A stretch of 64,000 bases of DNA from contig NZ_WWCN01000017.1 in the NCBI RefSeq assembly GCF_009857445.1, positions 62,001 through 126,000 of the forward strand, in the 5' to 3' direction. A program made the position numbers and the translations under genes. The DNA is from Duganella flavida. GTDB lineage: Bacteria; Pseudomonadota; Gammaproteobacteria; Burkholderiales; Burkholderiaceae_D. This document shows positions 47,913 to 57,032 of the stretch, in pieces. The first letter of the stretch is position 1; each line of letters starts with the position of its first letter. A model generated the notes under the pieces. The model had not been told where the DNA came from. It did no database searches and worked only from the letters and a program-made list of their open reading frames with translations.

Positions 47913-49696
47913 AGTCTGTTTTTAAATGGCTGTGCGCTGCGATGCTGGCAGCCTGGCTGCCCTTTGTACTGGCGGATGATTTCCTGCCGCCGGAGCAGGC
48001 CTTTGTGCTAAAGGCGGAACTGCGCGATGCGCGCACTGTCGCCCTGCACTGGAGTATGCCGGCCGGGTATCACTTGTATCGCGAGCGCTTGTCGTTCACC
48101 GGTCCCGGCGTGGCGCAGCCGCAATTGCCAGCCGGGCAGCGCAAGTTCGATGAGAACTTCGGGAAGGAGATGGAGACCTATTACGACAAGCTGGAATTGC
48201 TGGTGCCAGTCAGCGGCAGCGCGCCGTTCGATTTGACCATCGGCTATCAGGGCTGCGCGGATGCGGGCCTGTGCTATCCGCCGGTGGCGCTGACCTATAG
48301 CGTTAATCCGGCAGCGCCGGGCGTGCTGACGGCGAAGACCGGCAGCGATGCCCCCGCAGCGGCGGCAACGGCAACGGCAACAGCGACGGCGGCGGAACAC
48401 GAGGACGACACTTCACTGGCGCAGCGCACGCTGCAAAGCGGTAGCGCGTGGCGTATCGGCAGCGCCTTCCTGGTGTTTGGCCTGCTGCTGTCGTTCACGC
48501 CGTGCGTGCTGCCGATGGTGCCCATCCTGTCATCGATCATCGTCGGCGAAGGCAGTGTGACGCGCAAGCGTGGCTTGCTGCTGGCCGGTGCCTACAGCAT
48601 CGGCATGGCGCTGGTCTACACCTCGCTCGGCGTAGCGGCGGGGCTGGCCGGTGAAGGCCTGGCGGGCGCGCTGCAAAAACCTTGGGTGCTGCTGACCTTT
48701 GGCGCGCTGCTGTTCGCACTGGCGCTGTCGATGTTCGACGTCTATCAGCTACAGCTGCCTAGCTCCCTGCAAAGCCGCCTGACCGAATCGAGTGGACGCC
48801 AGAGCGGCGGCAAGCTGCTTGGCGTGTTCGTCATGGGTGCGCTGTCGGCGTTGATCGTCGGCCCGTGCGTGGCTGGTCCGCTGGCCGGCGCCCTGCTCTA
48901 CATCAGCCAGACCGGCAACGCCGCCACCGGCGGCTGGGCGCTGTTCTCGATGGCGACCGGCATGAGCGTGCCGCTGCTGCTCACCGGCCTGTCGGCAGGT
49001 AGCCTGCTGCCGCGCGCCGGCGGCTGGATGAACCATGTGAAAAAAGTCTTCGGCCTGCTGCTGATCGCTGTTGCGATCTGGATGATCAGCCCTGTGCTGC
49101 CGGTTACCGCCAGCATGGCGCTGTGGGGCGCATTCGCCATCCTGTGCGCGGTGTTCCTGCGTATTGGCGACAGCCTGCCGCAAGGCGCGGGCATCGGTGG
49201 CTACGCGAGCAAGGCGCTGGGCGTGGTAATGCTGCTGGGAGGTTTGTTTGAGTTGGTTGGTGCGGCCAGCTCGGGGACGGACGTGCTGCAACCGCTGGCG
49301 CACCTGCGTGCCCCGGTCGCTCAGGCCACAGCGCATGAAGGAACGCGCTTCACCCGCATCCGCACCGTGGCGGAACTGGACAAAGCGCTGGCCTCCGCCA
49401 GCAAGCCGGTCATGCTGGACTTTTACGCCGACTGGTGCGTGGCCTGCAAGGAGATGGAACGCATGACCTTCTGCGAAGGCCGCGTCGCCAGCACCATGCA
49501 GGGCATGCAGCTGCTGCAAGTCGACGTCACCGCCAACAGCGCCGACGACCGCGCGCTGATGAAGCGCTTCCAGCTCTTCGGCCCACCGGGCATCATCCTG
49601 TTCGACGCCAGCGGCAAGGAAGTGCCGCAGGCGCGCGTGATCGGCTTCATGCCGCCGGATGCTTTCGTGCGCCAGCTACAGCGCACTGCCAGCTGA
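47909..49696 (+). CDS. dsbD: Protein-disulfide reductase DsbD
   Basis: A 595-residue inner-membrane thiol transporter that carries electrons from cytoplasmic thioredoxin to periplasmic thioredoxin-like proteins. After a signal peptide (AWLPFVLA) the N-domain has its Cys pair in YQGCADAGLCYPP; the membrane domain has FTPCVLPMVPI and VGPCVAGPLAG; the C-terminal thioredoxin domain has YADWCVACKEME. All six catalytic cysteines are present. The ATG overlaps the apbE stop by four bases. Its likely local partner is the TlpA domain of the protein at 43032-45659. Confidence 0.93.
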   Translation: MKSVFKWLCAAMLAAWLPFVLADDFLPPEQAFVLKAELRDARTVALHWSMPAGYHLYRERLSFTGPGVAQPQLPAGQRKFDENFGKEMETYYDKLELLVPVSGSAPFDLTIGYQGCADAGLCYPPVALTYSVNPAAPGVLTAKTGSDAPAAAATATATATAAEHEDDTSLAQRTLQSGSAWRIGSAFLVFGLLLSFTPCVLPMVPILSSIIVGEGSVTRKRGLLLAGAYSIGMALVYTSLGVAAGLAGEGLAGALQKPWVLLTFGALLFALALSMFDVYQLQLPSSLQSRLTESSGRQSGGKLLGVFVMGALSALIVGPCVAGPLAGALLYISQTGNAATGGWALFSMATGMSVPLLLTGLSAGSLLPRAGGWMNHVKKVFGLLLIAVAIWMISPVLPVTASMALWGAFAILCAVFLRIGDSLPQGAGIGGYASKALGVVMLLGGLFELVGAASSGTDVLQPLAHLRAPVAQATAHEGTRFTRIRTVAELDKALASASKPVMLDFYADWCVACKEMERMTFCEGRVASTMQGMQLLQVDVTANSADDRALMKRFQLFGPPGIILFDASGKEVPQARVIGFMPPDAFVRQLQRTAS

Positions 49697-49697
49697 T

Positions 49698-51230
49698 TTA
49701 GTACTTGGCCGGCGCGTTAGGCGCCGGTGTCGCCGACTTGATGAAGTTGCGCAGGTCGTCGTTGGCGGTGGCCAGATCTTCCGAACGCAGATACATCATA
49801 TGGCCGCTGCGGTAGCCCTCGAACGACAGGCGGTCTTTCAGCTTGCCACTCGGGTCCAGCTGCCACATGGTGTACTTGGCGTCGAAGTAGGTGCAGGCGC
49901 CGTCGTAGTAGCCGGACTGGATCAACACTTTCAGGTACGGGTTGGCCGCCATGGCGAGACGCAGGTTCTCGCCGGTCTTCTCGTTCTTGAAGTCCCACGG
50001 ATGGACGTCGCCGAACAGGTTGTATTTGACGTCGGTCTTGTAGCCGAGATCATTGCGCAGGTACTGGTTGATGGCCGGCGTGAACGAGTGCAGCCACGAA
50101 GTCAGTTCGGCGTTGTAATCCACCTTGTCGCCGGAATCGGTCTTGTCGATGCCGAGGTAGCGCGAGTCCAGGCGGCCCACGGTCTTGCCCTGCTTGCGCA
50201 GCAGCTCTTTCCAGAACTGTTCCGGTTGCACCGCCAGGTTGTTCTGCACCACGTACTCCACCGACAAGCCGGAATAGCGCGCGATCTTGGCTGCAATCTG
50301 CGCTTTCTTCGCGGCGTCGATAAAGCCGCCCTTGGCCAGCGCCGGCAGCAGTTCGTCGGTGGTGAAGGCTTCCACTTCCGGCAGCACGTCTTTCAGGTCT
50401 TTGGCTTGCAGGTCGGCCGGCAGCACTTTCTGGTACCACGCGGTGGCCGCGTAATACGGCAGCTTCAAAGCATCATCCACCACGCCATCACGCTTCAGGC
50501 CCAGCTCCGTCGGCGATACCAGCACCACGCCGTTCACGTACATCCACTGCGCGTTTTGCAGTTCCAGCGCCAGGCCGGCCACGCGCGAGGTGCCATAGCT
50601 TTCGCCGACCAGATACTTCGGCGAAGTCCAGCGGCCTTCGCGCGAAACGAAGGTGCTCACCCACTCAGCCAGGTACTGGATGTCCGCATTCACACCGAAG
50701 AAGCGCGCGCGGTCACTCTTACCGTCCAGGATGCGCGAGAAGCCAGTGTTCACCGGATCGATATAAACAATATCGGCAACGTCGAGGATCGAATGCGGAT
50801 TGTCCTTCACGCCGTAAGGCTGAATCGGATAACCTTCCGCATCCAGGTTCAATACTTTCGGGCCGGTGTAAGCGATGTGCATCCACACCGATGCTGAACC
50901 GGGGCCGCCGTTAAACGAGATCACCAGCGGACGCTTGCTCTTGTCGCTCACATCGCTGCGCTGGTAGTAGGTGTAGAACAGCGACGCCGACACCTTGCCA
51001 TCCTTGTCCCACACCGGCTGCGTTCCCGCCGTGACTTTGTATGGAACCACCTTGCCCTTGATGGTGACCTGGCCGGTCTTGGTCACTTGTGAATCTGCTT
51101 TCAGCAAACGCTCGCTGGCCTGCAGTTCTGCGGCGCGTTCTTTGCTCAGTGCAGGCGCCTTGTCGGCGTCTTGTGCGAAGGCGGCGCTGGTGGCGACGGC
51201 CAACATCAATACGGCAAGCTTGAATTTCAT
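49698..51230 (-). CDS. S10-family serine carboxypeptidase-like protein
   Basis: A 510-residue secreted protein with a signal peptide ending AAFAQD. S10 features: PLVISFNGGPGSASVWMH (oxyanion region), YLVGESYGTSRVAGLA with the catalytic Ser, a likely Asp in YYDGACTYFD and His in YRSGHMMY near the C-terminus. GAGGG lies upstream of the ATG at 51230; an alternative upstream start at 51254 lacks a site. It is probably a periplasmic or exported peptidase. Its stop codon lies one base from that of dsbD, on the opposite strand. Confidence 0.88.
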   Translation of the reverse strand: MKFKLAVLMLAVATSAAFAQDADKAPALSKERAAELQASERLLKADSQVTKTGQVTIKGKVVPYKVTAGTQPVWDKDGKVSASLFYTYYQRSDVSDKSKRPLVISFNGGPGSASVWMHIAYTGPKVLNLDAEGYPIQPYGVKDNPHSILDVADIVYIDPVNTGFSRILDGKSDRARFFGVNADIQYLAEWVSTFVSREGRWTSPKYLVGESYGTSRVAGLALELQNAQWMYVNGVVLVSPTELGLKRDGVVDDALKLPYYAATAWYQKVLPADLQAKDLKDVLPEVEAFTTDELLPALAKGGFIDAAKKAQIAAKIARYSGLSVEYVVQNNLAVQPEQFWKELLRKQGKTVGRLDSRYLGIDKTDSGDKVDYNAELTSWLHSFTPAINQYLRNDLGYKTDVKYNLFGDVHPWDFKNEKTGENLRLAMAANPYLKVLIQSGYYDGACTYFDAKYTMWQLDPSGKLKDRLSFEGYRSGHMMYLRSEDLATANDDLRNFIKSATPAPNAPAKY

Positions 51231-51395
51231 GGCATCCCTCAAGATTGAAAGCAACTATAGTAGTGAGGAAGTTGTATGACGTCCAGTCAAGATAGCGCAA
51301 AAAACATGCTGTAGATCAATGTCAACATAATTTCCATCCGGCAAAATATGCGATAATGCCTTCCGCAATGCTAGGCGCCCAACAATCTTGCCGCT

Positions 51396-51857
51396 ATGAC
51401 CACGCAACACAACCACACACCCTACCTCGACCAGCTGAACGACGATCCGCACACCTTCTGGGAGTCGCGCATCAAGGCCAGCCGCTGGATGATCGCCAAG
51501 ACGTTTGCGCTGGGCGCGCTAGCGGCCGCCCTCGGCGTGTTTGGGCAGGGCTGGCTGGAAGATGGCGCGCCGCTGCTGCCCATCATCAGCCAGAACTACG
51601 GCCTGTGGCAAACCGCCTATGTGCTGGCGCTGCTGCTGATTTTCCTGCTGTGGGCTGCCGCCATGCGGCAAAAAATCGGCCTGCTCCACAACAGCAAGCA
51701 AGGCCTGGCCACGCAATACCGCATCGATGAGCAGAATGCCCGCCGCGAAGAACGCACACGCGCCACCCGCGAACGCCGCGAGCAGCTGCGCGAGGAACGC
51801 GCCGAGCACACCATCTATCACAAGGCCGGCGGCCGCGTTAACAAGTTCGATTACTGA
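51396..51857 (+). CDS. Small membrane protein of unknown function
   Basis: A 153-residue protein. Two hydrophobic segments (WMIAKTFALGALAAALGVFG and TAYVLALLLIFLLWAAAM) flank a short periplasmic loop. The C-terminal 60 residues are highly charged and helical (RIDEQNARREERTRATRERREQL in pieces), suggesting a coiled coil in the cytoplasm. I do not recognise a family. It stands alone, divergent from the S10 peptidase and convergent with the MacB-type permease. Confidence 0.6.
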   Translation: MTTQHNHTPYLDQLNDDPHTFWESRIKASRWMIAKTFALGALAAALGVFGQGWLEDGAPLLPIISQNYGLWQTAYVLALLLIFLLWAAAMRQKIGLLHNSKQGLATQYRIDEQNARREERTRATRERREQLREERAEHTIYHKAGGRVNKFDY

Positions 51858-51869
51858 TTCATTCGTCGC

Positions 51870-53093
51870 TCATTCGTAGCGCAGGCAATCCACCGGCAGC
51901 AGACGTGAAGCGCGCCGCGCCGGATAGAAGCCGAAGAACACGCCCACCAGGCTTGAGAATCCGCATGCCACGATCACCGCGCGCAGCGTGATGATGACAT
52001 CGAATTTTCCGGTCGCCGTAATGCCCGCCGCCGCGCCGCTGGCAAGCATGATGCCGAAGATCCCGCCGACTAAACAGATCACCACCGCCTCCGTCAAAAA
52101 CTGCAGCAGCACGTCGCGCGGCTTGGCGCCGATCGCCATGCGGATGCCGATTTCGCGCGTGCGCTCGGTCACCGACACCAGCATGATGTTCATGATGCCG
52201 ATACCGCCCACCACCAGCGAAATCGCGCCGATCAAACCAAGCAGCAGCGCAATGCCGGCGCTGATCTTCTGCGCCGTCTCCGCGAACGACGCCAGGTTAT
52301 CGATGCGGAAGTCGTCCGGCTGGTCAACCTTGATGTGGTGGCGGTCGCGCAGCGTTTCGTTGATGTCCTGGATCGCATCCTGCAGGTTGCCGCCGGATTT
52401 ACCCTGCGCCACCACGTAGTGTACATTGCCGGGGAAGGCCATCTTCACCAGGCCCGCGGCAGCCGCCGTAATCGGCACGATGACGTACTCGCTCAGGTCA
52501 CCGCCATCCACCTGCTTGCCTTCGCCATACAGCACGCCCACCACCTGGAACGACATATTCTCGATGCGGATGAACTGGCCCAGCGGGTCCTGCTTGTAAA
52601 AGAACTGGTCGGCGATCTTGCGGCCGATGACCACCATGCGCGCCGAGGCCCGCACGTCGGCGTCGCTGAAGGCGCTACCTTTGTCGATTTTCCAGCCGCG
52701 AATCTTGAACATGGACGGCGTCACGCCGTGGATGGTCTTGGTTGCGTTCTCGTTGCCTACCGCGAGGTTGAATCCACCTTGCAGCACTGGCGCGGCGCCG
52801 GCCAGCGACGGCAATTGGTCCAGCGCCATCGCATCGCGGATGGTCATGGTCGGCTGCGCGCCGTTGCGCATGCGCTGCTGCTGCGCGCGGTCACCGCCCG
52901 GTGAAATGAACAGCATATTGGTACCCAGCTGTTCCAGCTCCTTGGCGATGAAGCGCTTCATGCTGTCGCCCACCGCCAACAGCAGCACCACCGACGTGAT
53001 GCCGATAATGATGCCCAGCATGGTCAGCAGCGTGCGCAAGCGGTTCGCCATCATCGAGCGAAACGCCTCCACTACGATCTGTAAAAAGTTCAT
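51870..53093 (-). CDS. ABC transporter permease, MacB/FtsX type
   Basis: A 407-residue inner-membrane protein. One N-terminal helix (LRTLLTMLGIIIGITSVVLLLAVG) precedes a large MacB periplasmic core domain (residues about 50-270) and three C-terminal helices of the FtsX family (IGLIGAISLVVGGIGIMNIMLVSVTERTREIGIRMAIGA). Here the ATPase is encoded separately at 53109, unlike E. coli MacB where the two are fused. The set with the periplasmic adaptor at 53840 forms a MacAB-like exporter, which needs an outer-membrane TolC-type channel not encoded here. Confidence 0.88.
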   Translation of the reverse strand: MNFLQIVVEAFRSMMANRLRTLLTMLGIIIGITSVVLLLAVGDSMKRFIAKELEQLGTNMLFISPGGDRAQQQRMRNGAQPTMTIRDAMALDQLPSLAGAAPVLQGGFNLAVGNENATKTIHGVTPSMFKIRGWKIDKGSAFSDADVRASARMVVIGRKIADQFFYKQDPLGQFIRIENMSFQVVGVLYGEGKQVDGGDLSEYVIVPITAAAAGLVKMAFPGNVHYVVAQGKSGGNLQDAIQDINETLRDRHHIKVDQPDDFRIDNLASFAETAQKISAGIALLLGLIGAISLVVGGIGIMNIMLVSVTERTREIGIRMAIGAKPRDVLLQFLTEAVVICLVGGIFGIMLASGAAAGITATGKFDVIITLRAVIVACGFSSLVGVFFGFYPARRASRLLPVDCLRYE

Positions 53094-53108
53094 ATATCGT
53101 TTATACCG

Positions 53109-53843
53109 TTAATGGTTCATAGCCAGCTGCTTCAGGCCTTCTGCGGAAGGGCCGTCGTACAGCACGCGGCCGTCCTTGAGGCGCATCAGGCGCTTGCTGT
53201 AGGCGGCAATATCCGGTTCGTGCGTCACCAGCAGGATGGTGATGCCGCGCTCCTCGTTCAGCTGCTGGAACGAGCGCATGATCTCTTCGCTGGTTTGCGT
53301 ATCGAGGTTGCCGGTCGGTTCATCGGCCAGGATCAGCGGTGGATCGCCCACCAGCGCGCGCGCAATCGCCACGCGCTGCTGCTGGCCGCCGGATAGCTGG
53401 TTCGGCGTGCGCTTGGCCATCTCCTTCAAGCCCACGCGCTCCAGTTCCAGCAAAGCCTTGGCGTGCGCCTTGGCGCGCGACACGCCGGCGTAGATCAGCG
53501 GCAGCGCCACGTTCTCCGCCACGCTCATGCGCTTGATCAGGTTAAAACTCTGGAATACGAAGCCGATGGTGCGGTTGCGGATGCTGGCCAGCTCATTGCG
53601 CGACAGCGTCAACGTATCGACGCCGTTGAGGAAGTAGCTGCCGCCGGTGGCTTGATCGAGGCAACCGAAGATATTCATCAGCGTCGATTTGCCGGAGCCT
53701 GATTGGCCCATCACAGCCAGGAAGTCGCCGCGCGGCACGGCCAAGTCGATGCCGAACAAGACCTGCGTTTCCACGCTCCCGGAGAAGTAGCTCTTGGTGA
53801 CGTGGCGGATATCGATCAGGAGCTCATTTGCACGCTGATTCAC
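53109..53843 (-). CDS. ABC transporter ATPase, MacB type
   Basis: A 244-residue cytoplasmic ATPase with Walker A GQSGSGKST, signature LSGGQQQRVAIARAL and Walker B LILADEPTGNLD, and the H-loop in LLVTHEPDIAAY, all intact. It belongs to the LolD/MacB-like group. The start overlaps the adaptor stop by four bases; the permease follows 15 bp later. It powers export by the adjacent permease. Confidence 0.9.
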   Translation of the reverse strand: MNQRANELLIDIRHVTKSYFSGSVETQVLFGIDLAVPRGDFLAVMGQSGSGKSTLMNIFGCLDQATGGSYFLNGVDTLTLSRNELASIRNRTIGFVFQSFNLIKRMSVAENVALPLIYAGVSRAKAHAKALLELERVGLKEMAKRTPNQLSGGQQQRVAIARALVGDPPLILADEPTGNLDTQTSEEIMRSFQQLNEERGITILLVTHEPDIAAYSKRLMRLKDGRVLYDGPSAEGLKQLAMNH

Positions 53844-55096
53844 AGGCCGCCCTCTTTCTCATTGACGATGGAGCGCGTAATGACCTGGTCACCTTTCTTC
53901 AAATCGCCGCCCACCAACTCGGTGTAGCGGAAGTTGGACAGGCCGATTTTCACTTCCAGTGCCTTGGGCTGATTGTGCGCATCCAGCGTGTAGATACGGA
54001 ACAGACGCGCGAGGTCGGACTTGCTGCGGAAGCCTGCATCGTCGTCCTGGCCAGTGGCGGCAGCGACGCTTGCGCTGGCTGAAGCGGAGGCCGAAGAAGA
54101 TGCAGATGCAGATCCAGCAGCCAACTTCTTCTGCTTCTCAATCTCCTCATCGCTCAAGCGGAAGCGCAGCGCGGCGGTCGGAATGCGCAGCACTTGCTGG
54201 CGATTCCCCACCAGCAGCCGCACCTGCGCCGTCATGCCCGGCTTGAGCAGCTCGTCCTTGTTGTCGACATCCAGCACCACGTTATAAGTCACCACGTTCT
54301 GCGTCACGTTGGCGGCAAGGCGGAACTGGCGCATGCGCGCGCTGAATTCCTTGTCCGGATAGGCATCCACCACAAAGCGCGCCTCCTGCCCTTCCTTGAG
54401 CGAGCCCACGTCGGCCTCGGAGACGCTGGTATCGATCTGCATCTTGGTCAGGTCGCGCGCGATCTGGAACAGCTGCGGCGTGGTGAAGGACGCCGCCACC
54501 GTCTGTCCCAGATCCACCGTACGCTTGATGATCACACCATCAATCGGCGCGCGGATCACCGAGTTGTTGAGATCCGCCTGCGCGCGCGCCAACTGCGCGT
54601 CCGCCAGCTGGATATTGGCCAGCGCCACATCCACCTCGCGCTTGGACTGGTCCAGCGCCAGCGGCGAGATAAAACTCTGCGTCACCAGCGTTTGATTGCG
54701 CGAGTGCGTGGCCTGCGCCAGCCGCAGCGACGCGCGCGCCGACGCCAGCTGCGCCTCGGCCTGGCGAATCTGCGCGTTGAAGATGGTCGGGTCCAATGTC
54801 AGCAGCACCTGGCCCTTGGTTACATGGTCGTTGAAGTCCGCTTTCAACTGGTTCACCGTGCCCGACACCTGTGAGCCGATATTGATCAAGGCAACCGGAT
54901 TAATGGTGCCTGTCGCCGTCACCGACTGCGTGATATTGCCGGTATCGACAGCCGCAGTGCGGAATCGTGGCGCCTCCACCACGGGGCTCTTACTTTTGGA
55001 ATAGTACGCGCCCGCGCCGCCGACAATCACCAGCAGGCCGACGGCCAGCGCAAGCTTCTTTTTGGTCAGGAAAGCCATTGTTTTCAGTGTTCCCAT
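53840..55096 (-). CDS. Periplasmic adaptor of MacAB-type efflux (MacA-like)
   Basis: A predicted 418-residue membrane-fusion protein. An N-terminal anchor (LALAVGLLVIVGGAGAYY) is followed by the barrel-sandwich start TGNITQSVTATGTINPVALINIGSQVSG, a helical hairpin and a C-terminal beta-barrel. A low-complexity insert rich in Ser and Ala (about residues 345-365) interrupts the C-terminal part. It heads the adaptor-ATPase-permease operon. The start is not certain: 55096, 55078 and 55123 are all in frame. The exported substrate, perhaps a macrolide or peptide, is unknown. Confidence 0.87.
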   Translation of the reverse strand: MGTLKTMAFLTKKKLALAVGLLVIVGGAGAYYSKSKSPVVEAPRFRTAAVDTGNITQSVTATGTINPVALINIGSQVSGTVNQLKADFNDHVTKGQVLLTLDPTIFNAQIRQAEAQLASARASLRLAQATHSRNQTLVTQSFISPLALDQSKREVDVALANIQLADAQLARAQADLNNSVIRAPIDGVIIKRTVDLGQTVAASFTTPQLFQIARDLTKMQIDTSVSEADVGSLKEGQEARFVVDAYPDKEFSARMRQFRLAANVTQNVVTYNVVLDVDNKDELLKPGMTAQVRLLVGNRQQVLRIPTAALRFRLSDEEIEKQKKLAAGSASASSSASASASASVAAATGQDDDAGFRSKSDLARLFRIYTLDAHNQPKALEVKIGLSNFRYTELVGGDLKKGDQVITRSIVNEKEGGL

Positions 55097-55304
55097 AGTG
55101 AGATCCGGCGACGTGCGGATCAACCGGGCAAGTATCAGACAGTTTTATTTTTAATGCAACACGTCAGTTATCTCCCCCCTAGGAGGCAGGCATGCATTAC
55201 TGCACCGTGGGATATGCAAAATTGCAATTCGGCTTTGCAGGAATGTCCGTTCTCAAGCGGCGTTTTCCTCCCTAAGATGATCTCACTCAAACACGGAGGA
55301 CACC

Positions 55305-56003
55305 ATGTCAGAAAGCCTCACCATCAAGGTCGCCGACGGCAGTTTTAACTGCTACGTAGCGCGTCCTGGCCATGCCGACAGCGCACCGATGATCGTGGTG
55401 CTGCAGGAGATCTTCGGCGTCAACGCCGGCATCCGCAGCATCGCCGATGACTACGCGGCCAAAGGCTACATCGCCGTCGCACCGGACCTGTTCTGGCGCG
55501 CCGATCCCGGCCTCGATATGTCGGAGGCCGAACCGGGCGACTGGGCACGTGGCTTCGCCCTGTACAGCGCCTACAACTTCGACGGCGGCGTGGGCGACAT
55601 CGCCGCCACCGTGGCAGCGGCTCGCACGCTGAAAGGCAGTACGGGCAAGGTCGGCGTCACCGGCTACTGCCTCGGTGGATTAATGACCTACCTGACCGCA
55701 GCGCGCGCCGACGCCGACGCCTTTGTGTCCTACTACGGCGGCAGCACCGAAAAATACGCGGCCGAAGCGGGCAGCATCAGCAAGCCGACGCTGTACCACC
55801 TGGCCGAAGAGGACGAGTACATCGGCAAGGACGCGCAAGCCGTGATTACCGCCGCCTTCAAAGGCAATCCAAAGATTGAGCTACACAGCTACCCTGGTTG
55901 CAACCACGCCTTCGTACGGCCCGGCGGCAACCATTACGACCTCGCTGCGGCCACGCTGGCCAACGCACGCACTGACGCATTCTTTAAACAGCACCTTTCT
56001 TAA
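55305..56003 (+). CDS. Dienelactone hydrolase family protein
   Basis: A 232-residue cytoplasmic alpha/beta hydrolase. The nucleophile elbow GVTGYCLGGLMTYL uses Cys, as in dienelactone hydrolase. The His is probably in PGCNHAFVRPGG and the Asp in the preceding AEEDEYIG stretch. VLQEIFGVN near residue 38 is a family signature. Such enzymes open carboxymethylenebutenolides in chloroaromatic breakdown, but most genomic copies have unknown substrates. GGAGGA lies ahead of the ATG. It is followed 15 bp later by another hydrolase. Confidence 0.9.
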   Translation: MSESLTIKVADGSFNCYVARPGHADSAPMIVVLQEIFGVNAGIRSIADDYAAKGYIAVAPDLFWRADPGLDMSEAEPGDWARGFALYSAYNFDGGVGDIAATVAAARTLKGSTGKVGVTGYCLGGLMTYLTAARADADAFVSYYGGSTEKYAAEAGSISKPTLYHLAEEDEYIGKDAQAVITAAFKGNPKIELHSYPGCNHAFVRPGGNHYDLAAATLANARTDAFFKQHLS

Positions 56004-56018
56004 ACCAAGGAGAACACC

Positions 56019-56978
56019 ATGACTGACCAAACCAACCAATCCCGCCGCAACGCCATCGTTGGCAGCGCCGTCGCCGCCGCAGCTACCGCACTGGCAGCCG
56101 TCAGCACTGAAGCCGTAGCAGCACCAGCTGGCAAAGTGAGCAAGACCGTCTCCACCATCACCACCCGCGACGGCGTTGAGATCTACTACAAAGACTGGGG
56201 CCCACGCACCGGCCAACCAGTGATCCTGAGCCACGGCTGGCCTTTGAGCTCGGACAGCTGGGAATCGGCTGCGTTCTTCCTGGCGAATAACGGCTTCCGC
56301 GTCATCACCCACGACCGCCGTGGCCACGGCCGTTCAAGCCAGCCTTGGGACGGCAACGATATGGACCACTACGCCGACGACCTGGCGCAGCTGATCGAAG
56401 CGCTGGACCTGAAAAACATCATCCTGGCCGGCTTCTCCACCGGCGGCGGCGAAGTAGCACGCTACGTGGGCCGCCACGGCACCAAGCGCATCGCCAAACT
56501 GGCCCTGATTTCGGCAGTGCCACCACTGATGCTGAAGACCGATACCAACCCGGATGGCTTGCCGATCGAAGTGTTCGATGGCATCCGCGCCGGCTCGCTG
56601 AAAGACCGCGGCCAGCTGTACCTCGACATCGCATCGGGCCCGTTCTTTAACTACAACCGTCCGGGCGCGAAACCATCGCAAGGCATCATCCAGGCCTGGT
56701 ACGCACAAGGCATGCAGGGTGGCTTTAAAAACACCTACGACTCGATCAAGGCCTTCTCGGAAACCGACTTCCGCGATGACCTGAAAAAGTTCGACAAACC
56801 GACCCTGGTCATCCACGGTGAAGACGACCAGATCGTGCCGATCAAAGCCGCCGGCATCGCCTCGGCCAAAATCGTCAAAGGCGCCAAGCTGATTACCTAC
56901 CCAGGTGCGCCGCACGGCCTGACAGACACCCACAAAGACAAGTTCCACGCCGACTTCCTGGCCTTCGCCAAGTCTTAA
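56019..56978 (+). CDS. Alpha/beta hydrolase with Tat signal (non-haem chloroperoxidase-like)
   Basis: A 319-residue hydrolase. The N-terminus [20 protein letters not shown] looks like a twin-arginine signal. The fold follows with [13 protein letters not shown] (oxyanion region) and the nucleophile Ser in [18 protein letters not shown], closely like cofactor-free haloperoxidases/perhydrolases. Asp and His are in [10 protein letters not shown] and [17 protein letters not shown] precedes the ATG. It is probably in an operon with the dienelactone hydrolase gene and ends at an intrinsic terminator. Confidence 0.88.
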   Translation: MTDQTNQSRRNAIVGSAVAAAATALAAVSTEAVAAPAGKVSKTVSTITTRDGVEIYYKDWGPRTGQPVILSHGWPLSSDSWESAAFFLANNGFRVITHDRRGHGRSSQPWDGNDMDHYADDLAQLIEALDLKNIILAGFSTGGGEVARYVGRHGTKRIAKLALISAVPPLMLKTDTNPDGLPIEVFDGIRAGSLKDRGQLYLDIASGPFFNYNRPGAKPSQGIIQAWYAQGMQGGFKNTYDSIKAFSETDFRDDLKKFDKPTLVIHGEDDQIVPIKAAGIASAKIVKGAKLITYPGAPHGLTDTHKDKFHADFLAFAKS

Positions 56979-56985
56979 AAACGAC

Positions 56986-57010
56986 AATACCGCCTCCGGG
57001 CGGTATTTTT
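56986..57010 (+). terminator. Intrinsic terminator of the hydrolase operon
   Basis: AATACCGCC and GGCGGTATT form a 9-bp stem around TCCG and lead into a T-run, eight bases after the stop codon. Confidence 0.88.
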
Positions 57011-57032
57011 CTGTGATAAGGTTTCCCTCACC

